Positions 1 through 6,459 of a stretch of 8,876 nt of DNA are shown piece by piece (position 1 is the first letter of the stretch; each line of letters starts with the position of its first letter). The notes below the pieces were generated by a model that searched no databases, was not told the origin of the DNA, and was given only the letters and a program-made list of their open reading frames with translations. A program made the translations under genes and the position numbers. The DNA comes from Holophagaceae bacterium. Its GTDB lineage: Bacteria > Acidobacteriota > Holophagae > Holophagales > Holophagaceae. The stretch is from NCBI GenBank assembly GCA_025355915.1, contig JANXYT010000389.1, forward strand, positions 1 to 8,876. The letters are read 5' to 3'.

Positions 1-336
1 CCGGGCCCCTTCGATGGGCCTCGTTTTTTCCTCGCTCCTCCAGAGTCGGCTTGCTCTGCGCCCTGGCGGCCATGGCCGCCATGACAGCAGCGGCCCAGGC
101 CCCGAAGGCCAAGTCCATCGATGAGCTGAAGGCCTTCTTCCCGTCAGAACTCCGGCCAGAGCCATCCAGCCCATGGCACCGGATGCAGTTCTGCTGGTAG
201 AAGGCCTTCAGCTCATCGATGGACTTGGCCTTCGGGGCCTGGGCCGCTGCTGTCATGGCGGCCATGGCTGCCAGGGCGCAGAGCAAGCCGACTCTGGAGG
301 AGCGAGGAAAAAACGAGGCCCATCGAAGGGGCCCGG
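1..336. repeat. 138-bp near-perfect inverted repeat with 60-nt centre
   Basis: Positions 1-138 are the reverse complement of 199-336, with a single mismatch that I could find (GGCGGCC at about 65-71 against GGCAGCC when the right arm is reversed). The unpaired centre is 139-198 and carries the cytochrome haem motif. The inner ends of the arms both carry the self-complementary decamer GAAGGCCTTC (128-137 and 200-209), a natural template-switch point. The left arm is still matching at base 1, so the true arm may be longer. The repeat covers signal-peptide coding sequence, not transposon-like ends: I see no transposase, no terminal target duplication and no attachment-site features. A fold-back or chimeric junction at a contig or read end is the simplest explanation; a real inverted duplication is the alternative. 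Confidence 0.9.
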
Positions 337-382
337 CAAGCGCGGAGGGTGCAATGTTCCTGCCTTGACTGGTGGCGTGCAT
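1..382 (-). CDS. Exported c-type cytochrome, N-terminal part, disrupted by fold-back repeat (partial)
   Basis: The frame opens at an ATG at 382-380, with a GGGAG Shine-Dalgarno sequence a few bases upstream. It encodes about 28 residues before a hydrophobic signal segment (SRVGLLCALAAMAAMTAAAQA), then a short mature N-terminus (KSIDELKAFYQQN) and a haem-attachment motif CIRCH at 187-173, followed by GLDGSGRSSDGKK. The CxxCH just after the signal peptide, with the trailing G-x-D-G-S-G, is typical of small periplasmic class I cytochromes c (inference from the family pattern). From about position 138 onward the sequence is the reverse complement of the gene's own start, so the rest of the frame (to position 2, no stop) is meaningless and the axial Met region is not seen. 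Only 382-139 should be trusted as gene. It lies 138 nt downstream of the MocR-type regulator, on the same strand. It was recognised by translating this frame directly. Confidence 0.72.
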   Translation of the reverse strand, partial: MHATSQGRNIAPSALAGPLRWASFFPRSSRVGLLCALAAMAAMTAAAQAPKAKSIDELKAFYQQNCIRCHGLDGSGRSSDGKKAFSSSMDLAFGAWAAAVMAAMAARAQSKPTLEERGKNEAHRRGP

Positions 383-398
383 GTCGTCTCCCGCTTGT

Positions 399-430
399 CC
401 CGTGGAAGGATCCTGCCCCGTGAAGGATCC
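399..430. repeat. Two-copy direct repeat in the leader of the cytochrome gene
   Basis: CCCGTGGAAGGATCC (399-413) is followed by CCCGTGAAGGATCC (417-430), identical except for one extra G in the first copy. The pair lies 17-48 nt upstream of the cytochrome start codon, within the 138-nt gap between that gene and the MocR-type regulator. The roughly 17-nt period and the position fit a two-site operator, but no regulator is assigned. A chance local duplication is equally possible. Confidence 0.4.
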
Positions 431-520
431 GGCCCTCCCATGGTCGCTCGGCGAGGCCTGGCCACCAGATCCGGTTCAGAGAAGGGGTACAGTCCGGCCG
501 CCAGGAGGGAGCTGAATCCC

Positions 521-1999
521 TCAGGCCCGCTGGGCGCGGGCTTCCTTCAGCGCCAGGGCCATGCGCGTGCAGGCCTCGTTCTGCTCATCCAGGGTGTGGG
601 CCGCGAAGCCCAGGCAGATGTAGGGGAGATTCTGGCGATGGAACTCGTAGAGGGCGCCCGGGTAGAACACCACGCCATGGGCGAGGCAGCGCTCCGTCCA
701 GGCCTCGAGGGGCACGTCCTCGGCCACGCGGACCCAGAGGGACAAGCCTTCCCGGGGGTTCTTCACGGAGATGGCTGGGTGCAGGTGAAGCAGCAGGCGA
801 TCCACCATGGTCTCCCGCCGCTCTTCGGTGACCTTGCGGATGCGCCGCAGGTGCCGGACGATCTCGCCATCGCGCAGCGTTTCTTCGATGGTGGCCTCCT
901 GCACCAGGTTGCCCGGCCAGTCCACCAGCTGCCGCTGCTGGGCCAGGGCCTTGATGAGGCTGGCCTCGCCCGCCAGGAAGCCCACCTGGAGGCCCGGCGC
1001 GAGGATCTGCTCGAAGCTGCTGAAATAGAGCACGCGGCCATGGGGATCTTCACTGGCCAGGGGCAGGCTGGGGTTCTTCTCCCGGTGGAAGCCCAGGCCG
1101 GGATCACCCTCCAGGATGCGGAACCCATGCACCCTGGACAACTCCAGCAGACGCTTGCGGCGGGCCGGTTCCAGGGTGACCTGGGTGGGGTGCTGGGGGC
1201 TGGCGGTGAGGTAGAGGAGCCGGATGGGTTCCTGAATCAACAGGGCCTCGAGGGCTTCCACATTCAGCCCGAGGCCATCGACGGGAACGGGGAACAGCCG
1301 GGCGCCCGCGGCCCGGAAGGCCTCGGCGACCCGGAACCAGCCGGGATTCTCCACCGCCACGGCGTCCCCCGGAGCGAAGAGCACGCGGGAAACCAGGTTG
1401 AGGGTGCTCATCAACCCCCGGGTGAGCAGGAGGTTGCCGGCCTCGATGGAAAGCCCCCGCATCTCCCGGAGCATTTTGCCGAGGGAGTTGCGCAGATCCA
1501 GCATGCCCCGGGGATCCCAGCCGGGCTGGAGCAGCCGTTCCGGGTGGAGCTTCAGGACCCGGCCGTAGGCCCGGTGGATGGCGTCGGTGGGGGCGAGCCT
1601 CAGGTCCGGCGTATCGGGGATGAGCTGGAAGGATTCCAAGGCCGGGGCCCCTGGCTGGAAGAAGGGCTCGTTGCGCGGTGTGGCGCGCTTCCAGGACGCC
1701 GAATCCTGAGCGGAGATCCCGGCGGGAGTCTCCAGGATGAAGGGCAGTTTCCGGGCGACAAACGTGCCCCTATCGGGCGCGACTTCGATCCACCCCTCCG
1801 CTTCCAGTTCCTTGTAGGCCGCCAGGGAGGTATTGCGGTTGACGCCGAGGAGCTCGGCCATGGCCCGGGTTCCCGGGAGGGCGTCCCCGGGCTTGAAGCG
1901 GCCGTGGCGGATACCCTCTTCGATGGCCTTGACCAGCTGCAGGTACAGGGGCTCCGGCTTGGATCGGTCCAGCGCGATGGCAAGATCCCAACTGCCCAA
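521..1999 (-). CDS. MocR-like GntR-family regulator with degenerate aminotransferase domain
   Basis: A 492-residue protein with MocR/GabR architecture. Residues 10-85 are a GntR winged helix (PLYLQLVKAIEEGI, LPGTRAMAELLGVNRNT, DRGTFVA). A linker follows, then a fold-type I aminotransferase-like domain from about 120 to the end. Family members normally bind PLP covalently and use it to sense amines or amino acids. Here the usual F-S-K-T-L-x-P-G-L-R stretch reads FEQILAPGLQ (329-338): the Schiff-base lysine position is Gln331 and the phosphate-binding arginine position is Gln338. The usual E-D-D-Y block is EGDP (297-300), without the tyrosine, and the C-terminal R-L-G-F arginine position is Cys462 (ICLGF). 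ENPG (217-220) is kept. It probably binds DNA but not PLP in the usual way. The start is TTG at 1999-1997, with AGGGAG seven bases upstream; the next in-frame ATG (Met47) would lose the winged helix. It is divergent from the barrel gene and upstream of the cytochrome gene. The family is confident, the effector unknown. Confidence 0.9.
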   Translation of the reverse strand: MGSWDLAIALDRSKPEPLYLQLVKAIEEGIRHGRFKPGDALPGTRAMAELLGVNRNTSLAAYKELEAEGWIEVAPDRGTFVARKLPFILETPAGISAQDSASWKRATPRNEPFFQPGAPALESFQLIPDTPDLRLAPTDAIHRAYGRVLKLHPERLLQPGWDPRGMLDLRNSLGKMLREMRGLSIEAGNLLLTRGLMSTLNLVSRVLFAPGDAVAVENPGWFRVAEAFRAAGARLFPVPVDGLGLNVEALEALLIQEPIRLLYLTASPQHPTQVTLEPARRKRLLELSRVHGFRILEGDPGLGFHREKNPSLPLASEDPHGRVLYFSSFEQILAPGLQVGFLAGEASLIKALAQQRQLVDWPGNLVQEATIEETLRDGEIVRHLRRIRKVTEERRETMVDRLLLHLHPAISVKNPREGLSLWVRVAEDVPLEAWTERCLAHGVVFYPGALYEFHRQNLPYICLGFAAHTLDEQNEACTRMALALKEARAQRA

Positions 2000-2167
2000 A
2001 ATGGAGCTCCCTGATTTGGATCAGAATCCTGGTTCGGATGGATTCAGTCAAGACGAGGGTGTGGTCATGGCGAAGGCAGCACCCTCCGGTGCCGTTTCGA
2101 GACAACCTTCGCCCGCGCCGGGGCAGTGGGCTACCATCCTCAGGAACCTGCACCCCCAGGGATGATG
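2000..2167. other. Divergent intergenic region between the MocR-like regulator and the barrel gene
   Basis: This 168-bp stretch separates two divergently transcribed genes and must hold both promoters. I see no convincing -35/-10 pair for either direction. Small dyads cluster in the half next to the regulator (see 2011-2045). The frames crossing the region show no signal peptide, domain or ribosome binding site, so I call no gene here. Confidence 0.6.
2011..2045. promoter_or_regulatory. Cluster of overlapping small dyads, candidate operator of the MocR-like gene
   Basis: Three short inverted repeats overlap 12-46 nt upstream of the TTG start. They are CTGAT-TTGG-ATCAG (2011-2024), GGAT-CAGA-ATCC (2018-2029), and GAATCC (2024-2029) against GGATTC (2040-2045). 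MocR-type regulators commonly bind near their own start and control a divergent gene, so this is the natural place for an operator. The arms are only 4-6 bp, so chance is not excluded. Confidence 0.3.
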
Positions 2168-3226
2168 ATGCTGATCCGCCCATGGATCTTCCCTTTGGCC
2201 GCCGCCATCGCCTTCGGCCAGGAGGTCGCGCCTTTCTGGCCGGAGTCCCGCGAGCCGTGGAAGCCCGCCTGGGAAGTGACGCTCCGGGGCGACCAGCTCT
2301 CCAATCCCGTCGAGACAGCGGATGGCTTCCGCCGCGTCGGCCTCCAGCTGCGGCTCCGCTGGTCCTGGGAGCTGGAGTCCCTGCGCTTCGTGGCCGGGAC
2401 CCGATCGGCCATGGGCACGGACGGGAACCAGTTCAACGCCCCCCGCTGGGATCAGCAGCCGTCCAACGGGACCCAGGTGGATGTGGCCCACGCGGATCTC
2501 TCCTGGGTGGCGGAAAGGACCTTCGGCACCCTGAGCCTGGGCTTCCAGGAGAACGGGCTGGTGGCCTCCCAGGCCCTGTGGGACCGGGACCTCCGGTTCC
2601 TGGGCGCCGGGGCACTGGCCGGGGTCCGCGACACTCAGGGAGTCCTCCCCGAGGCGAGCCTCCGGGCGGCCGTGGGCCGCGTCCGGAACGTGCTGGGGGG
2701 TCAGGGGGATCTGGCCGCCGGGCAGATCGTCGTGAAACTGGAGACGGGCCCTTGGTCCTGGACCGCCCATGCCGGGCGATGGTCGCTCGCGTGGGATCCT
2801 GGCGAGGAGCGGCTTCGTCGTCTGCCCGGCCACGATCCGATGGAACGGCAGCGGATGGTGGTGGATGAAACCGGGGCCACCGGAAAGTGGAACACCGTGT
2901 TCCCTTTGGAGACCCGATGGTTCCGCTCGAAAAACAGGGACACCGGGGAAACCAGCGAAGAGGTGCAGGCCACCGCGGGAAGCCGCGAACGGGTCTACTG
3001 GCCCCAGGTGGCCTTCACCTGGCAACGGCTCTCCTCCACAGGCACCCTCTATCCGGTGAACGGCGATGAATGGTGGTTCTACCGCCGAGCCCGTGGGCCG
3101 CGGTTCGACCTCTCCTTACCCCTCCCCGGCGGCTGGGTCGCCACCTTCGTGTACCTCCGGCAGCGGTCCGATGGCGACGACTATCGGGTCACCCGGAAGA
3201 TGGTGGTCCTGGTGAAACGATTCTGA
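2168..3226 (+). CDS. Exported protein, probable outer-membrane beta-barrel
   Basis: I do not recognise a named family. The 352-residue product begins MLIRPWIFPLAAAIAFGQEV, a short signal peptide, probably cleaved near the GQ. The mature part has no long hydrophobic helix. It is rich in Trp, Arg, Gly and alternating hydrophobic/polar stretches (VGLQLRLRWSWELESLRFVAG, TFGTLSLGFQENG, GPWSWTAHAGRWSLAW). It ends in a strand-like segment with C-terminal phenylalanine (YRVTRKMVVLVKRF), the classic barrel-assembly signal. These traits suggest a small porin-like barrel, by inference. Three consecutive ATGs lie at 2162, 2165 and 2168; the third is chosen because AGGG (2158-2161) sits six bases before it, and the others add only one or two residues. 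The gene is divergent from the MocR-like regulator, which may control it, and converges with the cupredoxin gene. Confidence 0.72.
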   Translation: MLIRPWIFPLAAAIAFGQEVAPFWPESREPWKPAWEVTLRGDQLSNPVETADGFRRVGLQLRLRWSWELESLRFVAGTRSAMGTDGNQFNAPRWDQQPSNGTQVDVAHADLSWVAERTFGTLSLGFQENGLVASQALWDRDLRFLGAGALAGVRDTQGVLPEASLRAAVGRVRNVLGGQGDLAAGQIVVKLETGPWSWTAHAGRWSLAWDPGEERLRRLPGHDPMERQRMVVDETGATGKWNTVFPLETRWFRSKNRDTGETSEEVQATAGSRERVYWPQVAFTWQRLSSTGTLYPVNGDEWWFYRRARGPRFDLSLPLPGGWVATFVYLRQRSDGDDYRVTRKMVVLVKRF

Positions 3227-3253
3227 TACCGGTTTGCATTCAAAGAAAAAGAT

Positions 3254-3328
3254 CACCGCCAAGTCGCCAAGAACTGCGAAAGCACATTGTCTGTTGTCTT
3301 TCTTGGCACCCTTGGCGTCTTGGCGGTG
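3254..3328. repeat. Imperfect inverted repeat built of CGCCAAG units between convergent genes
   Basis: The left arm CACCGCCAAGTCGCCAAG (3254-3271) matches the complement of CTTGGCGTCTTGGCGGTG (3311-3328) with one mismatch. Partial pairing continues inward (GCGAAAG near 3276-3282 with CTTTCTTGGC near 3298-3307). Each arm holds repeated GCCAAG-type units. Similar CGCCAAG-rich intergenic elements are, to my recollection, dispersed in several bacterial phyla, so this is probably a genome-wide extragenic repeat. Sitting in the 142-bp gap between two converging genes, its transcript would form a long hairpin and could serve as a bidirectional terminator or 3'-end stabiliser. There is no strong T-run after either arm. 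Confidence 0.6.
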
Positions 3329-3368
3329 AAAGGTCCTTTCGTGTTGAACGCTCCTTAGGTATGGGACC

Positions 3369-4043
3369 TCAGTAGTTCCGGTCATCCACCGGGGGTGCAT
3401 AGTCCCGGCCGAACTTGTTCTTGTGGGGTTCCAGGGCGGGCAGCGACACATCCAATTCCCAGGCCCCTTGGGTGAGGCCGGTTCCGACCTTCACGATCCA
3501 GGTCTTCTCGCCCGACTCGGGGTGCCAGAGGCGGAGCCGGTAGATGCCCGGGGGAACCTGCTCGAACTGCACGCCCTTCTTGCCGTCGAGAACCTGGGCG
3601 AAGGGAGTGGTCACCACCCAGAGAAACGCGTTCATCTGGTGATGGACATTGCAATAGAGCTTGACCAGGCCCGGGTTCGTCACGGTCACCTTGGGGGCGT
3701 CCCCGGGCCGGTACTGCCCGGTGTCGAAGCGGTTCGCCTGGGTCACGCTGAACACGTTGTGGAGGATGTGGTCCAGGTTGGGAAACGCCACCACCGTGCC
3801 CGGTGTGGCGAGGGACACGCGGGGGAGGAACTGCTTGCCCACGGTGCGGATGGAGACCGGCTTCGAGGGCCCTGCCACCGGCACGGCGGCCTCCATGGGT
3901 TCCAGGAGGGCCACGCAGTCCTTCAGGGATCGCCGCAGCTTCCCGTCCTTTTCCCGGATCTGCACCGGGCCCTGGACCCCGCCTGCGAGGAGCGGCACGG
4001 TCAGGGCCAGGACTTGCAGACCATGAGCAAGAGCTCGAATCAT
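3369..4043 (-). CDS. Secreted cupredoxin-like protein (methylamine-utilization-protein type)
   Basis: A 224-residue exported protein. An N-terminal signal peptide (residues 1 to about 24, RALAHGLQVLALTVPLLAGG) is followed by a cupredoxin domain at about 65-145. It carries FPNLDHILHNVFS (88-99) and LYCNVHHQMNA (129-139). His95, Cys131, His134 and Met137 form a complete type-1 copper ligand set, and the C-x2-H-x2-M spacing is like that of amicyanin. A second beta-rich segment, VPPGIYRLRLWHPESGEKTWIVKV (163-186), resembles a carboxypeptidase-regulatory-like sandwich, as in proteins annotated 'methylamine utilization protein'. No methylamine dehydrogenase genes are visible, so that name should not be read as function; electron transfer or copper binding in the periplasm is the inference. 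The start at ATG 4043 has a weak GGA eight bases upstream; ATG 4052 is an alternative adding three residues. It is divergent from the receptor kinase, 48 bp away, and convergent with the barrel gene. Confidence 0.85.
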   Translation of the reverse strand: MIRALAHGLQVLALTVPLLAGGVQGPVQIREKDGKLRRSLKDCVALLEPMEAAVPVAGPSKPVSIRTVGKQFLPRVSLATPGTVVAFPNLDHILHNVFSVTQANRFDTGQYRPGDAPKVTVTNPGLVKLYCNVHHQMNAFLWVVTTPFAQVLDGKKGVQFEQVPPGIYRLRLWHPESGEKTWIVKVGTGLTQGAWELDVSLPALEPHKNKFGRDYAPPVDDRNY

Positions 4044-4091
4044 GCTTGGCATCCAGAGTAGATTCGAGGCAAGTATACCGAGGACCGAGAG
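4044..4091. promoter_or_regulatory. Compact divergent promoter region, cupredoxin / receptor kinase
   Basis: Only 48 bp separate the two divergent start codons, so any promoters must overlap each other or the coding ends. The self-complementary GTATAC (4073-4078) gives a TATACT -10-like hexamer on the minus strand (4077-4072) and TATACC on the plus strand (4074-4079). I see no good -35 match for either. The arrangement suggests linked control of the two genes, but the promoter call itself is weak. Confidence 0.3.
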
Positions 4092-6284
4092 ATGCCCTTG
4101 CAGCCACCCATGCGCTGGTACCAAACGCTGGCCTGGACCTTCTTCGTCCGGCAGGCGGCCGCCATTCTCGGGCTGCTGGCGATCATTCTCTGGGTGGCCT
4201 ACAACGAGGCCGAACGGGGGGCGAGAACCACCGCCAGCGCCAGCCTCTCTGCGGGCAGCTATGTCCTGGAGCGGGCCTTCGAGCAGCAGGGCAAGTCCCT
4301 GGACGCGGGGCTCGAGGTCTTCACGCAGTATTCCGGCAACCTCGCCCTCATCGAACACGCCCTCGAATCCGGCGCCCCGAGAAGCCTCGCGGATGCCCTG
4401 GTGGAGAACCTGCCCCGGCTGAGCGCCGAGATCGCCCTCGTGGTGACACCCGACGGTTCGGTGCTGGCCAGCACCGCCATGGGTGCGCGTCCGGCCCTCC
4501 CGGAGGCGGGCATCCTCCAGATGGCCTTGGCGCCCGACGAGGCCAAATCCGAAGGACATGCCGGGCCGTTCTATCGGGGCTTCCTCCGGGTGGATTGGGG
4601 AGACCGGCCGGGTGTCTATCACGCGGTGGCGCGCCCCCTGCGCTCGCCGGGGGGAAGGCCCCTCGGCGCCATGCTGGTGGGGATCCGGGTGGATGACCGC
4701 GCTGCCGGCGATCTGCGGCGGGTGGCCATCGCGGGGCCCCAGCGCGGCGATCCCACGGCCCATCTGGCCCTGCTGAGCCAGTTCCGGACGCTGGGGACCA
4801 CCCTTCCAGAGGCGGTGTCTTTGGACCGGCTGCTCTCCCGGGATCCGGCCTTCCTGGCGGTCCGGGCCCAGGTGCTGGATAGCCAGCGGTCCAGCGTGCT
4901 GCCGTTCAAGGTGGGCGGACTGAACTACCTGGGGATGATTTCCCCGCTGCGGGGCGTGAATGCCCTGGATCTGGAAATGGCGGATGTCCTGCTGATGCCC
5001 GTGGACCCCCTGCTGGCGCCCTTCCGCAACCTGCAGAAAGCCATCCTGGCCGTGGGCGTCGCGGGGCTCTTCGTCGCGCTGGGCCTGAGCCTCCGCTCCG
5101 CCCGCAAGGTCACGGCCCCGCTCAAGGCCCTGGCCGCCGCCGCCGAAGCCCTGGCCGAAGGAGGCCCCCCGGAGGCCCTTGCCCTCACCCCGACCCAAGA
5201 CGAAGTGGGCGTGCTGACGCGCACCTTCAATTCCATGCTCGCGGAGTTGCGGGCCAAGGACGACTTGCTGACCCTCCTGGAGACGGCCCGCAGGGGTTTC
5301 GCAGGGCCAGGGCCCGCGGTTCGCCCCGCAGCCCTCAGCCTCTCCCCGGGGGAGGCGGGGGCCGAACCGGCCCTGAGCGAAGCCACGCGGCGCCTCCGCA
5401 CGATGACCACGAACGACGAGGATGAACCCCTTCCGGCGGCGCTTCAGGAGGGGGGGATCTTTGCGGCCCGGTACCGGGTGGAGGGCTTGCTGGGCCGCGG
5501 CGGGATGGGCGTGATTCTCAAGGTGCGCGACCTCCAGTTGGATGAAGAGGTGGCCCTGAAGGTCGTTCGCACGGGGCTGGCTTCGAACCCGGCTTTTCTG
5601 GAGCTGCTCAAGCAGGAGATCCGTCTGGCCCGGAAGATCACCCACCGCTACGTGCTTCGGACCCATGACTTCGGGGAATGCGAGGGCATTCCCTACGTGA
5701 CCATGGAGTATCTGAAAGGCATCACCCTCCGGAGCCTGCTGGACGGGCGGGGGCGCCTGCCCCTGCAGCTCGTGCTGCGCGTCACGCGCCAGGTGGCCGA
5801 GGGGCTGGAGGCCGCCCATGCGGTGGGGGTGGTCCACCGGGATATCAAGCCCGCGAATGTCCTGTTCGATGTGCGCGGGGACGCCAAGATCATGGACTTC
5901 GGCCTCTCGGCTCCGGTGGCAGACGTGATGGCGGGTGAAACCGGCGCCCTCATCGGGTCCCCCCGGTACATGTCGCCCGAGCAGATCCGTGGCGAGCGGG
6001 TGGACGCCCGGACCGATCTGTACGCCCTGGGGATCATGCTGTTCGAGCTGTGTTCGGGCCTCCCGCCCTTCGATAGCCCCCGCATCAACGATCTCCTGAC
6101 CAAGCACCTGGAGGCGCCGGTGCCTTCCCTGGCGGAGGCGGCGCCGGACGTTCCGTGGGACCTGGTCGCGCTGGTGGGCCGCCTCATGGCGAAGCGCGCG
6201 GGGGACCGTCCGCAATCCGCGGCCGAGGTGGTGGAGATCCTGAAGATGCTGGCCGCCGGGGGTGGCGGGGTGTCCCGGATGTGA
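4092..6284 (+). CDS. Membrane receptor Ser/Thr protein kinase: Cache-like sensor, HAMP, Hanks kinase
   Basis: A 730-residue protein. Helix 1 is at about 19-37 (VRQAAAILGLLAIILWVAY). A periplasmic region of about 280 residues has the look of a double Cache sensor (long helix, then IALVVTPDGSVLAST and repeated mixed strands). Helix 2 is at about 317-336. A HAMP segment (about 337-392, VTAPLKALA and DEVGVLTRTFNSML) and a linker lead to a Hanks kinase at about 460-722. The kinase is complete: glycine loop GRGGMG 468-473, Lys490 in VALK, HRDIKPAN with catalytic Asp584, DFG 602-604, and YMSPEQ at 626. It should phosphorylate Ser/Thr on cytoplasmic targets in response to a periplasmic signal. The sensor-first order is that of histidine kinases and chemoreceptors; most bacterial Ser/Thr kinases carry the kinase at the N-terminus. 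The start at 4092 has a weak GAGAG just upstream; Met7 (4110) is an alternative. Ligand and targets are unknown; the divergent cupredoxin is a possible partner. Confidence 0.9.
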   Translation: MPLQPPMRWYQTLAWTFFVRQAAAILGLLAIILWVAYNEAERGARTTASASLSAGSYVLERAFEQQGKSLDAGLEVFTQYSGNLALIEHALESGAPRSLADALVENLPRLSAEIALVVTPDGSVLASTAMGARPALPEAGILQMALAPDEAKSEGHAGPFYRGFLRVDWGDRPGVYHAVARPLRSPGGRPLGAMLVGIRVDDRAAGDLRRVAIAGPQRGDPTAHLALLSQFRTLGTTLPEAVSLDRLLSRDPAFLAVRAQVLDSQRSSVLPFKVGGLNYLGMISPLRGVNALDLEMADVLLMPVDPLLAPFRNLQKAILAVGVAGLFVALGLSLRSARKVTAPLKALAAAAEALAEGGPPEALALTPTQDEVGVLTRTFNSMLAELRAKDDLLTLLETARRGFAGPGPAVRPAALSLSPGEAGAEPALSEATRRLRTMTTNDEDEPLPAALQEGGIFAARYRVEGLLGRGGMGVILKVRDLQLDEEVALKVVRTGLASNPAFLELLKQEIRLARKITHRYVLRTHDFGECEGIPYVTMEYLKGITLRSLLDGRGRLPLQLVLRVTRQVAEGLEAAHAVGVVHRDIKPANVLFDVRGDAKIMDFGLSAPVADVMAGETGALIGSPRYMSPEQIRGERVDARTDLYALGIMLFELCSGLPPFDSPRINDLLTKHLEAPVPSLAEAAPDVPWDLVALVGRLMAKRAGDRPQSAAEVVEILKMLAAGGGGVSRM

Positions 6285-6305
6285 CGCCCCCCGGATGGGT
6301 GGGAA

Positions 6306-6325
6306 AGCCAGAACCGGATCTGGCT
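6306..6325. terminator. Short perfect hairpin after the kinase gene
   Basis: AGCCAGA (6306-6312) and TCTGGCT (6319-6325) are perfectly complementary around a six-base loop, 22 nt after the kinase stop codon. The position suits a transcription end, but no T-run follows, so a Rho-independent terminator is only possible. The rest of the 175-bp gap before the Rieske gene shows no gene and no clear promoter. Confidence 0.3.
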
Positions 6326-6459
6326 CGCGGCATGGATCGGATGGATCGTGGGCCATCCCTGCACCCCGGCGGTTCGACGGGATGCACCTGCCAGGCGATC
6401 CGTGCTTGGAACGGAGCCCGGGTTCTGGCTCTTCTCCGCAACCCTTTTCAGGAGGCCCT

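Noticed and set aside
1..200. Plus-strand reading of the left repeat arm as a second copy of the exported-protein N-terminus
   Set aside because: The signal sequence is repeated on the plus strand, but the frame leaves the homology at about 138 and stops at 198-200, so it is the mirrored half of the fold-back rather than a second gene.
1..336. Inverted repeat as a transposon or integron end
   Set aside because: The arms are coding sequence of one cytochrome, there is no transposase or recombination site, and the centre is the same gene continued.
253..465. Small minus-strand open frame near the cytochrome
   Set aside because: It overlaps the cytochrome start in another frame; the cytochrome frame has the signal peptide and CxxCH motif.
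173..2014. Long plus-strand open frame (613 codons)
   Set aside because: It is antisense to the MocR-like gene, which has clear domain motifs and a good ribosome binding site; the plus-strand product has no recognisable domain.
3369..4043. Assignment to a methylamine utilization pathway
   Set aside because: The family name is historical; no methylamine dehydrogenase or maturation gene is visible, so only the cupredoxin fold and copper ligands are claimed.
6306..6325. Strong intrinsic terminator after the kinase
   Set aside because: The stem is perfect but short and no T-run follows, so it is listed only as a weak terminator candidate.
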